Below are positions 8,727 to 16,329 of a stretch of 64,000 bases of DNA, one piece after another. The stretch is taken from assembly GCF_002221505.1 (NCBI RefSeq), contig NZ_CP011036.1, forward strand, positions 496,001 to 560,000, written 5' to 3'. The notes under the pieces were generated by a model, which was not told the DNA's origin, did no database searches, and saw nothing but the letters and a program-made list of their open reading frames with translations. The first letter of the stretch is position 1, and each line of letters opens with the position of its first letter. Both the position numbers and the translations under genes were made by a program. This DNA is from Pseudoalteromonas nigrifaciens (lineage in GTDB: Bacteria; Pseudomonadota; Gammaproteobacteria; Enterobacterales; Alteromonadaceae).

Positions 8727-9803
8727 ATGTTTTTAGATCTACTTTTCACCTTTTTTATTGCGTTTGCAATTTTGTTTTTAATGCGTAAAGTTGCGCGTAG
8801 AGTAGGCCTAGTTGATAAGCCATCTGGGCGAAAATTACACTCTGGTAATATTCCGCTAGTTGGGGGGATTTCTATATGTATTACTATTATAAATTACATA
8901 TATTCGCATCCAGGTATGATTAATCACGCAAACTTATATATGTTGTGTATATTTGGTTTAACAGCAGTAGGGGCACTGGACGATCGCTTTGATTTAAGTG
9001 TTAAAATACGTATGTTAGTACAAGCACTAATATCAGTAGCTATGATTTATTTTGCTAATGCTGAAATGCATAGCTTAGGAAACCTATTAGGCTTTGGTGT
9101 AATCGAGCTAGGAATACTTGGTGGCTTAGTCACTGTACTTGCCGTTATTGGCTGTATTAATGCCTTTAATATGGTTGACGGCATTGATGGGCTATTAGGT
9201 GGTTTATCAATAGTAACATTTGGCAGTGTAGGTATATTATTATCACTTTCGGATGAGCAAAGTTTAAGTTACTTATGTATATTATTAGTTGTTTGCATGA
9301 TCCCATATATTTTAATGAATCTGGGTTTGGTTGGGCATAAACGAAAAGTATTTATGGGTGATGCCGGCAGTATGATGATAGGTTTTACAGTCATTTGGTT
9401 GCTTATTGGTGCAAGCCAAGCAGAAGGTAACCCAATGATTCGCCCGGTAACCGCGTTATGGCTTATCGCAGTACCGTTAATGGACATGGTTTCAATTATG
9501 ATACGCAGGGTCAAACAAGGTAAATCACCTTTTAAGCCAGATCGTGATCATTTACATCATATTTGTCAGCGTTTGGGGTTGTCGTCGTTACAAACGTTAG
9601 GTCTAATTTGCTTTATTGCCTCAGTGTTTGCAGGCATCGGTATACTAGGCGAAATACTTTTATTACCAGAATACATTATGTTTTATAGCTTTATAGCTGC
9701 CTTTATAGGCTACTTAGTAATATTAGTTAATCACTGTAAAGTAATAAATTTTTGTAGACGTATACTAAACCTACCCGAAAAAGAATATTCAACAGTTAAG
9801 TAA
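8727..9803 (+). CDS. wecA: Undecaprenyl-phosphate GlcNAc-1-phosphate transferase (WecA-like)
   Basis: Polytopic membrane enzyme (358 aa, roughly 11 hydrophobic segments) that starts a repeat unit by moving a HexNAc-1-P onto undecaprenyl phosphate. Family motifs are present: VDKPSGRKLHSGNIPLVGG at the N-terminus, the DDRFDLSVKIRM metal loop, NAFNMVDGIDGL and FMGDAGSMMIGF, and the late HIS-type motif RDHLHHICQRLGL. A 146-bp AT-rich spacer separates it from wbuC, and an 18-bp-stem terminator follows. The sugar specificity (GlcNAc versus another HexNAc) cannot be decided by eye. Confidence 0.9.
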   Translation: MFLDLLFTFFIAFAILFLMRKVARRVGLVDKPSGRKLHSGNIPLVGGISICITIINYIYSHPGMINHANLYMLCIFGLTAVGALDDRFDLSVKIRMLVQALISVAMIYFANAEMHSLGNLLGFGVIELGILGGLVTVLAVIGCINAFNMVDGIDGLLGGLSIVTFGSVGILLSLSDEQSLSYLCILLVVCMIPYILMNLGLVGHKRKVFMGDAGSMMIGFTVIWLLIGASQAEGNPMIRPVTALWLIAVPLMDMVSIMIRRVKQGKSPFKPDRDHLHHICQRLGLSSLQTLGLICFIASVFAGIGILGEILLLPEYIMFYSFIAAFIGYLVILVNHCKVINFCRRILNLPEKEYSTVK

Positions 9804-9863
9804 TATTAATTTGTCTTTAAAATTAGCACTCGATTTAAGGCAATTTAAAAGTGTTTAGTACAT

Positions 9864-9906
9864 AAAAAAGCTGATTTAAAGCGTGAAACTTTAAATCAGC
9901 TTTTTT
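9864..9906 (+). terminator. Strong intrinsic terminator after wecA
   Basis: Perfect 18-bp inverted repeat: left arm AAAAAAGCTGATTTAAAG (9864-9881), 7-nt loop, right arm 9889-9906 ending in six T. It ends the polysaccharide operon and, with A-runs on the other arm, could work in both directions. Confidence 0.9.
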
Positions 9907-9961
9907 GTTTTTAAAGACTATTTTTGAAACTAAATTTTGTAAAATTTATTAAGGAATAATT

Positions 9962-11317
9962 ATGGCACGTAAGTATTTTGGGACCGATGGGGTAAGAGGT
10001 AAAGTGGGTACTTTTCCTATTACCCCTGATTTTGCAATGAAGCTAGGGTGGGCTGCGGGCACTATTTTAGCATCAAGTGGTACTAAAGAAATTTTAATAG
10101 GTAAAGACACCCGTAATAGCGGCTATATGTTTGAATCGGCTATTGAAGCAGGCCTTTCTGCTGCCGGCGTAAATGTAGCCTTTGTTGGCCCTATGCCAAC
10201 CCCCGCCGTTGCTTATTTAGCATCTACATTTAGGGCCGATGCAGGCGTAGTAATTAGTGCATCACATAATCCATTTTATGATAACGGTATTAAGTTTTTT
10301 AATAACTTTGGTACTAAGCTAAACGACGAACAAGAGCTAGAAATTGAAGCCTTGCTTGATCAAGCACTTAACAACAATGCTATGCAATGTGTAAGTTCTG
10401 AGTTGTTAGGTAAAGCTAGGCGCATTAACGATGCCGCAGGCCGATACATTGAATTTTGTAAGGCAATATTCCCTAAAGAGTTAACTCTGGAAGGTTTAAA
10501 AATTGTTGTAGATAGCGCAAATGGTGCTGCTTACCATATTGCTCCTAATGTATATGCAGAGTTGGGTGCAGAGGTTATTAGCATTAATGATAAACCTAAT
10601 GGTTTAAACATTAACGAGCAGTGCGGTGCAACACATCTAGATAGCTTACAAGCCGCTGTATTAGAGCACAAAGCCGACTTAGGCATAGCACTTGACGGCG
10701 ATGCCGACAGGTTAATGCTAGTAGACGATTTAGGTAGCGTAGTTGATGGCGACCAAATTCTTTATATTTTAGCAAAAGCCGCAAAACTACAAGGGAACAT
10801 GCACGGTGGAGTTGTGGGTACGCTAATGTCTAACCTTGGGTTAGAGCTAGCACTTAATGATATGGATATTCCGTTTAAACGCGCTAAAGTAGGTGACCGC
10901 TATGTTGTTGAGCAGCTAAAAAACACAGGTTGGAAGCTAGGCGGTGAAGGCTCAGGGCATATTTTGCATTTAGATTACGCCACCACAGGTGATGGCATTG
11001 TCGCTTCTTTATTGGTATTAACAGCGCTTATTCAACAAAAGCAGTCTTTAAGAGAGTATGTTGCTGGTATGCAAAAATTACCTCAGGTACTTTTAAATGT
11101 GCGTTTAACAAAAAATAATGCAGATGAGATACTCAATACCGATGGGGTTAAGCAAGCAGTAGTAGAAGCTGAAACCGTGCTTGCGAATACAGGGCGTGTT
11201 TTACTACGTAAATCGGGCACTGAGCCGCTTATAAGGGTTATGGTTGAATCAACTGACTCTGTTGTATCACAAGCGCAGGCTGAGCATATAGCTACTGCAA
11301 TAAAAAAGCTGCTATAA
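9962..11317 (+). CDS. glmM: Phosphoglucosamine mutase
   Basis: Converts glucosamine 6-P to glucosamine 1-P on the way to UDP-GlcNAc, the precursor of both the FucNAc and GlcNAc sugars made here. The 451-aa protein matches the GlmM length and has the N-terminal FGTDGVRG, the phosphoserine loop ISASHNP (Ser101), the metal loop LDGDADR, GEGSGH and the phosphate-binding [12 protein letters not shown]. The housekeeping glmM of gammaproteobacteria usually follows ftsH-folP; neither is nearby, so this may be a locus-specific second copy. Whether another copy exists cannot be seen in the window. Confidence 0.92.
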   Translation: MARKYFGTDGVRGKVGTFPITPDFAMKLGWAAGTILASSGTKEILIGKDTRNSGYMFESAIEAGLSAAGVNVAFVGPMPTPAVAYLASTFRADAGVVISASHNPFYDNGIKFFNNFGTKLNDEQELEIEALLDQALNNNAMQCVSSELLGKARRINDAAGRYIEFCKAIFPKELTLEGLKIVVDSANGAAYHIAPNVYAELGAEVISINDKPNGLNINEQCGATHLDSLQAAVLEHKADLGIALDGDADRLMLVDDLGSVVDGDQILYILAKAAKLQGNMHGGVVGTLMSNLGLELALNDMDIPFKRAKVGDRYVVEQLKNTGWKLGGEGSGHILHLDYATTGDGIVASLLVLTALIQQKQSLREYVAGMQKLPQVLLNVRLTKNNADEILNTDGVKQAVVEAETVLANTGRVLLRKSGTEPLIRVMVESTDSVVSQAQAEHIATAIKKLL

Positions 11318-11397
11318 ATTATTAGATTTTAAACGATACAGTCTGCTTTATTTACTGATAATAGATAATAAATGCTTACTCATAATGGGCGGCTAAA

Positions 11398-11607
11398 ACA
11401 CACGTTGGCGCTGGTGGCGAAATTCAACTGACTGATGCGATTGATGCGCTAATTGCACAGGAAACAGTAGAAGCGTTTCATATGAGCGGCCGCTCGCATG
11501 ACTGTGGTGATAAGCTCGGTTATTTAAAAGCCATTGTAGAATACAGCATGCGCCATGAAAGTTTAGGTGAAGAGTTTACTGAGCATTTAAAATCGCTTGT
11601 AAATTAG
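11398..11607 (+). pseudogene. galU: galU 3' fragment (UTP-glucose-1-phosphate uridylyltransferase)
   Basis: An open frame of about 69 codons without a start, ending at a TAG, reads as the C-terminus of Gal[35 protein letters not shown], then [16 protein letters not shown]. These are the conserved [14 protein letters not shown] and D-C-G-x-K-x-G-Y motifs of GalU; the Lys of CGDKLGY contacts the sugar nucleotide. The N-terminal three quarters, with the nucleotide-binding loop, is absent and the upstream 80 bp are unrelated. The piece cannot be active. It could be a recombination scar of polysaccharide-locus exchange or the residue of an insertion of the element that follows. Confidence 0.85.
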
Positions 11608-11690
11608 GATTGGCTGTAAAAAAATAATTGCAGCCACTTTTTGTAGTTCAAAAAACACCCGTTTAACTACTAAAAACTATAACGTATAAA

Positions 11691-11724
11691 TCATATCAGC
11701 CCGTTACTTAACGGGCTGATATGA
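11691..11724. terminator. Perfect 15-bp inverted repeat, possible bidirectional terminator
   Basis: Left arm TCATATCAGCCCGTT, 4-nt loop, right arm AACGGGCTGATATGA. It lies between the galU fragment (+) and the 558-aa gene (-), which converge on it. No long T-run follows on either side, so termination is plausible but not certain; a recombinase or protein-binding site is the alternative. Confidence 0.6.
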
Positions 11725-11768
11725 TATTTACTTACCTAAATTAAACCTCGCCAAATAGCCATTTAACA

Positions 11769-13445
11769 TTAATCGTCGTTGCCGCGAGGAACAGTGTAAC
11801 TTCCACACTCACCATTATCTAAATCAATAAAGGTAATAGGCTGCTCATTCTCCATAGTATTAATGTAATTTTTAATAAAGGGAATAACAAACAGCTGCCT
11901 AAGCCTATCGTCACACATGAACTCTGTTGAATTGGTGCTCGTCACGTTATAGTCATCCGACATATCATTGCGTATTAATAGCGGATTGTTCTCAGGCTTT
12001 TTAAGCCAATTTTCTAATTGGCCTAATGCGCTACCTCCCCAATTACCGCTAAACGGGATAGGGGTTGAAATAAGCTCAATGTTAATCTCATTAGCAACAA
12101 GATTATGTGAGCGACAGTAGTTTAATTGTCGGTTCATGACCGACTGCACACACTCATCGACTGTATATGTTTGCTTATCGGCCCAATCAAAACGACTTAT
12201 GCCAAATTTATAAATAACCTCCCTAGTACCTTCGGTTTGAATAATACCGCTCCATACATAAAAAATAATATGGGTATGCGAAAAAGGGCCATAAGCCGGC
12301 ACGCTTTTTATTTTCTTATCACCAGTTGGTAGTAATAATATAGGCTGGTCGACCCCCGGATAGTTTGAAAAATTCCTCACGTAGTCAGTTTCACCATTTG
12401 TGTATGTAATGTGAGCATGAATGCGCTGCTTACCTGTGCTTTCTTTTTCACCACGCTCTACCTGTACCGACCATATAGGGTATAGTTTAAACTTATTTGA
12501 AATTCGGTATAAGTCGTTAATAATTTTTGCATCACTGCTTATCATGTCACACACCTTTCCACCGTCTTGTCTTTTTCTAAGTGAAGACAATGTTGTGCGT
12601 GCTATAAAGTAATCGGCAATGACAATATCAATGATGTACTTATCTTTTTGTTTAAAATAGTTTTTAAAGTCAGGACGTTGATACTCAGGAACATAATCAG
12701 ATGTGTATACCTTAATATCAGTAACATGCGCTGCATCACTAAATTTTTGTAGCTCTTTTTTCACGCTTGCTTTAAATGTTTTAATTTTTTGAGGTGTGTT
12801 CATGTCTTCAAGGTCATAAGACACCGCCTGTATATTTTTTGCATATTTGAGTAACTTAGTGGATGTTTCGGCTATGCGCTTTTCAACTTTATTTCTTGCC
12901 TCTGAAAATTCAGCGATTAAGGTATAGCGATAATCGCGTTTTGAGTGAACATAATTAACTTCAACAGTTAACGATAATAAATTTGGATCCGCGACTCTTC
13001 TATTATCAAGTATGTTATCTAATTTATGCTGTAACGTTGTTTGAAGCTGCACTGCATGGTTTGTTTTTTGCGCTATTAAGGCACAAGGGCACAGCGTAAT
13101 ATTGCTCTCTTTAGTAATATACTGAGATAAATAGCGCAACATTCGGCCCCGCTGTTTTGATGGTTCCTCGTTAAATCCTAAAAATTGTGCAATGTGTTTT
13201 TGGCATGCCTGCTTTTGGTCAAAAACAGAGTGAGGAATGGTGCACTCGTACTGCTTAAACAAACCAATAATAGGCTGAAACATCATTTTGTTTTTAAACT
13301 CAGCATACCATTGGCGTTTATTTAGCTGCTTTAATGACATATCCATTAGCTTAGCAAACGCAGTTTGAGCTACGTTTAAATCTATCTCAAACTCTTTAGT
13401 TAATGGGTACGCTAACGTATTACTTGGGCATTGTTTGCAAATCAT
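11769..13445 (-). CDS. Hypothetical protein of the integrase element, possible HUH-type replication protein
   Basis: A 558-aa soluble protein that I do not recognise with certainty. It begins with a CKQC pair (residues 3-6) and has a second Cys pair (CPCAL, about 121-125), which could bind metal. Around residue 340 the segment WSVQVERGEKE is followed by RIHAHITY, a His-hydrophobic-His-like motif as in HUH endonucleases and rolling-circle replication initiators; SHTHIIFYVW about 45 residues later is another candidate. The start ATG has AGAGG 6 nt upstream. The gene lies downstream of the tyrosine integrase on the same strand, 130 bp away, as replication genes do in small integrated plasmid-like or satellite elements. 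The function is inferred only weakly. Confidence 0.45.
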   Translation of the reverse strand: MICKQCPSNTLAYPLTKEFEIDLNVAQTAFAKLMDMSLKQLNKRQWYAEFKNKMMFQPIIGLFKQYECTIPHSVFDQKQACQKHIAQFLGFNEEPSKQRGRMLRYLSQYITKESNITLCPCALIAQKTNHAVQLQTTLQHKLDNILDNRRVADPNLLSLTVEVNYVHSKRDYRYTLIAEFSEARNKVEKRIAETSTKLLKYAKNIQAVSYDLEDMNTPQKIKTFKASVKKELQKFSDAAHVTDIKVYTSDYVPEYQRPDFKNYFKQKDKYIIDIVIADYFIARTTLSSLRKRQDGGKVCDMISSDAKIINDLYRISNKFKLYPIWSVQVERGEKESTGKQRIHAHITYTNGETDYVRNFSNYPGVDQPILLLPTGDKKIKSVPAYGPFSHTHIIFYVWSGIIQTEGTREVIYKFGISRFDWADKQTYTVDECVQSVMNRQLNYCRSHNLVANEINIELISTPIPFSGNWGGSALGQLENWLKKPENNPLLIRNDMSDDYNVTSTNSTEFMCDDRLRQLFVIPFIKNYINTMENEQPITFIDLDNGECGSYTVPRGNDD

Positions 13446-13521
13446 AAGTAACCTCTTTTGGGTTAGTAGTAAATTAAATGCGCATAAGCGCGATATTAGT
13501 ATTAAATGTTATAGGTGTGGG

Positions 13522-13555
13522 ATGCGTTTGTTTGGCGTTAAGCAATCAAACGCAT
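13522..13555. repeat. 9-bp inverted repeat between integrase and 558-aa gene
   Basis: Arms ATGCGTTTG (13522-13530) and CAAACGCAT (13547-13555) with a 16-nt spacer, in the 130-bp gap between the two genes. It may be an operator or weak terminator; there is no T-run. Confidence 0.45.
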
Positions 13556-13575
13556 AGCCATTAACTGTGTGTGCT

Positions 13576-14730
13576 TTATGCAATCCCGCGTTCAATCATC
13601 ATTTCATTAAACGCAAAGCCATCTTGCCTTGACGCATTGGCAACATAGGGTGCGTATACGTCAAACAATAAACGTGTGTCGCTGTGGCCCAGCATGTGCG
13701 AAATGTACAGCGGGTTTTCATGTGCTGCGATATGCAGTACAGCGGCAGTGTGGCGTGTTTCGTAGGGGCGGCGACGTGCAAGGCCCGCTTTATTAAGTGT
13801 GGGGTACCACAGTTGAGTGCTTACAAAGTGGGTATTAAGCGGTTTGCCTTTGTGAGTAAACACAAATTCACTGGTTGTTTGTTTTTGTAAGCGTTTGAAT
13901 AGCGAAAAGAGTGTATTACACATTTTTAAGTCGCGGCGCGACTTAGGTGTTTTTACATCCCCGAGTTCACCATTTACCCAATTGTGACGAATACGAATGA
14001 GGCGGTGATTAAAATCCACATCTTCCCAGCGAAGACCATGTATTTCACAACTTCGCATACCGGTCCAAAAACGCACCATAAAATAATCGCGCCATTGTGT
14101 AGGGGTACACTCTAAAAAGCGTTGTACTTCATCGGCAATAAGCGGCAATGAATTTGCGCGTTCTTCTTTTAGGGTTTTATAGCGGCGTAATGGATAAGGG
14201 AAGTCGTGCTCTTCTGCGGCTAAACTCAAAATAGCCACAAACGGCCATAAAATACCGTTAATGCGTTTATTAGAAAGTTTACGGACCCTTTTGGTATCGC
14301 ACACCATTAAGCTTTCGCGAAAATAGTCCACATTAGCCAACTTGATCTCATTAACTAATATATTGCCAAATTCAGGAATGAGGTAACGGTCGAGCGTATT
14401 TCGTACCACGCTTTGATAGCTGCTTTTCCATTTTGCTTTTTGGCGATCGAACCATTCATTCGCGTAATCGTTAAAAAATGGATAAAGACGATCAGGGTGT
14501 TTTTCGCGCTGCAAGGCTTCAAACTTAGCGACTTTTTTACTCTCAGGAAAATAATCGCGATACTGAAACGTATCTAAATCAATCTCAGCATTAATTTTTT
14601 TAAGCGTTGCATTGGCTTTTTTAATATTAACAGGGGTTGCCATGAGCTTAGTGCCTTCACGAAAGCGCTGCCCATAAATGTGTAAATCAAATTGAATACG
14701 CCCATTGGGGCGAATGCGAATGTGAGCCAT
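13576..14730 (-). CDS. Tyrosine recombinase / phage-type integrase
   Basis: Site-specific integrase of about 384 aa. It begins with a short arm-binding region (IRIRPNGRIQFDLHIYGQRF, the DUF3596-like N-terminal domain of P2/Rac-type integrases), then a SAM-like core-binding domain (about 85-185) and the catalytic domain with Arg in WTGMRSCEIHGL, Lys in KTPKSRRDL, the HxxR-type YETRHTAAV, His in MLGHSD and the nucleophile Tyr in LFDVYAPY. The ATG at 14730 is preferred to one 12 nt upstream because the GGAGG lies between them, 7 nt before the second. A palindrome (14752-14767) overlaps the promoter region. It should drive excision and integration of the small element at 11.6-14.8 kb; the attachment site is not identified. 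Confidence 0.9.
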   Translation of the reverse strand: MAHIRIRPNGRIQFDLHIYGQRFREGTKLMATPVNIKKANATLKKINAEIDLDTFQYRDYFPESKKVAKFEALQREKHPDRLYPFFNDYANEWFDRQKAKWKSSYQSVVRNTLDRYLIPEFGNILVNEIKLANVDYFRESLMVCDTKRVRKLSNKRINGILWPFVAILSLAAEEHDFPYPLRRYKTLKEERANSLPLIADEVQRFLECTPTQWRDYFMVRFWTGMRSCEIHGLRWEDVDFNHRLIRIRHNWVNGELGDVKTPKSRRDLKMCNTLFSLFKRLQKQTTSEFVFTHKGKPLNTHFVSTQLWYPTLNKAGLARRRPYETRHTAAVLHIAAHENPLYISHMLGHSDTRLLFDVYAPYVANASRQDGFAFNEMMIERGIA

Positions 14731-14751
14731 AAAGGCCTCCATCAGTTAATG

Positions 14752-14767
14752 GATCTATAAATAGATC
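14752..14767. promoter_or_regulatory. Palindrome upstream of integrase (possible operator or core site)
   Basis: GATCTAT-AA-ATAGATC, 7-bp arms with a 2-nt spacer, 22 bp before the chosen integrase start. The position suits an integrase/excisionase or repressor site. The assignment is positional only. Confidence 0.45.
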
Positions 14768-15078
14768 TATCCCTCACCGATGGAATTCGTTAGAATTGGA
14801 TCATCGGCTGGGTCAGGTTAAACACAGCGCAGCCGGTACGGGGTAGGGAGGTTGCAGCCTCTTTACCCCAACTGCTTATTTTATCTTCAGTTACACCAAT
14901 ACCATACACTAAGTACGAAATCGCGCAACTGATTAGAATTTCATTATTAAAATATAGCAAGTGCTGTCTATTTGTCCAGTGTTTTGTTGTTAATTTGTCG
15001 ATTTTGAAATTTTTGCAAACAATGTGAGTGAGTAACGCTAATGCGCCCAACATAAACACATTAGCGTTAGTAGATAAT
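14768..15078. other. Non-coding gap between integrase element and recombinase operon
   Basis: No convincing gene. It contains an 11-bp inverted repeat near its right end (listed separately). The boundary between the two accessory units must lie here; no tRNA or recognisable att duplication was seen. Confidence 0.5.
15033..15069. repeat. 11-bp perfect inverted repeat after the clamp-like gene
   Basis: Arms TAACGCTAATG (15033-15043) and CATTAGCGTTA (15059-15069), 15-nt loop. It lies 10 bp past the stop codon of the 413-aa gene. No U-run follows on the minus strand, so it may be a weak terminator or a recombinase-binding end of the module. Confidence 0.6.
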
Positions 15079-16320
15079 TTAAACATCATCAAACCCCATA
15101 CCAGGAAGTTGTGGATCACTAAAGTCTTCCCCACGTTTCCCAAGTTTTTTCTCCAATGCTTTTTTAGCTTCTATTACCTTGTTCATTTTTTCAGGTGCAA
15201 GTTCAATATCATCAATACATTGATATGGATTGACAGAGTCTTTATCGCTATAAAAACCGAGACTACGTTTTCCATCTTCATCTAACAACATTTGCAACTT
15301 GATTTGCTTAGCTGTTGTGATATCACTAATTTTCACTTTTGAAAGTGCACTTAAGTTAATGCGGTAAATCATAGACGATGTTTCTTTGATATGCTGTGTG
15401 GATAAAAAACAATTACCGCCAGTTTCTTCAGTTAACCCAGCTAACATTACGCAATTACTGTCTATGTACAATAGTGCTTCGTTTGCTTTTTTTACTATGC
15501 CCATATTACGATAACTTGTAATTTCATCTTTTAAGGTATAGATACTGATAACAAGCTTTTGCTCAACGACGTAGTTTATTTCTTTTTTATTAGCATAATC
15601 TCGTAAAGAAAGTAACGAGTTTGATATTACGTTATAACCATCACTAAATACTGCCCGTTCATCATCAGTATATATAGTCACAGTTTTAGATTTAGTTGAT
15701 AGAGCGAGGTTTTTTAAGTTTTCAACGCCATCCTTATTCAATAATAAGTCAAATTTTGGTGCAAACCCTTCAGGAACATCAAATGGGATAATTCTGTTGT
15801 CACGTTCGATACGAATTTTCGATTCTGCTTTATTCGTTTCAAATGAATCGTAAGGCGTATATGAATTTGCGATATTGGCCATTTCTATTGCTGAGGCTGT
15901 TGGTATTGTTAGCTTCTTTGCTTGTTCAACAAACATTAAAAAATCAAGGTGTTCTGCCACTATCTCTTTAGCCAGAATATATATACGTGACTCGCCTTTT
16001 GTTAGGGTGTCAACGTGTGGGTAGGGGCTTTTGGAGGTATACTCAATATCGACTTCAATATTGGTCTGTTGTGAATGGAGACACAAACACTGCTTAAAGC
16101 TACTTGCTGATAGACTCCACTGTCCATTTTTTAATAACCAATCTTCTTCAACATCTAGACTGATTATTTGCATGCTATCATCTGCCCCCATAATTATTTT
16201 GCATGTTTTATCATCGATAATAAATGAAATCCGAGCTTCAGCATCTAATTTTATTACGCTCTTTAAAAAATCACTTATCGAAGTTTGCTCTTTTGGTTTA
16301 AGAACTATTTTTGCCATCAT
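15079..16320 (-). CDS. Putative DNA sliding-clamp-fold protein (DnaN-like)
   Basis: A 413-aa protein without an assigned family. By eye it has the three-part plan of the bacterial beta clamp. Residues 66-95 (NGQWSLSASSFKQCLCL then an acidic beta strand) resemble the second half of clamp domain 1; 190-242 (FDLLLNKDGVENLKNLALS, VTIYTDDERAVFSDG, then SLLSLRDY) aligns with the E. coli DnaN domain 2 stretch that ends in FPDY; 318-346 (IYRINLSALSKVKISDI then KQIKLQML) resembles the third domain's FNVSYVLDVLNAL. A charged helical tail (375-400) leads to a C-terminus DPQLPGMGFDDV that recalls a clamp-binding peptide. It lies 9 bp downstream of the large recombinase in one operon. The fold is an inference; identity is far below usual homologue levels. 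Confidence 0.5.
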   Translation of the reverse strand: MMAKIVLKPKEQTSISDFLKSVIKLDAEARISFIIDDKTCKIIMGADDSMQIISLDVEEDWLLKNGQWSLSASSFKQCLCLHSQQTNIEVDIEYTSKSPYPHVDTLTKGESRIYILAKEIVAEHLDFLMFVEQAKKLTIPTASAIEMANIANSYTPYDSFETNKAESKIRIERDNRIIPFDVPEGFAPKFDLLLNKDGVENLKNLALSTKSKTVTIYTDDERAVFSDGYNVISNSLLSLRDYANKKEINYVVEQKLVISIYTLKDEITSYRNMGIVKKANEALLYIDSNCVMLAGLTEETGGNCFLSTQHIKETSSMIYRINLSALSKVKISDITTAKQIKLQMLLDEDGKRSLGFYSDKDSVNPYQCIDDIELAPEKMNKVIEAKKALEKKLGKRGEDFSDPQLPGMGFDDV

Positions 16321-16329
16321 CAGTTATCC

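Noticed and set aside
14768..14900. tRNA or tRNA fragment as integrase attachment site
   Set aside because: No cloverleaf could be drawn and no T-arm consensus was found near the integrase.
15033..15069. Possible integron attC site (TAAC...GTTA ends)
   Set aside because: Only 37 bp, a perfect hairpin without the extrahelical bases and double-box layout of attC; no integron integrase or cassette array nearby.
14790..15143. 117-aa minus-strand frame across the gap after the clamp-like gene
   Set aside because: Overlaps the 3' end of the 413-aa gene in another frame, contains the inverted repeat, and has no ribosome site or family resemblance.
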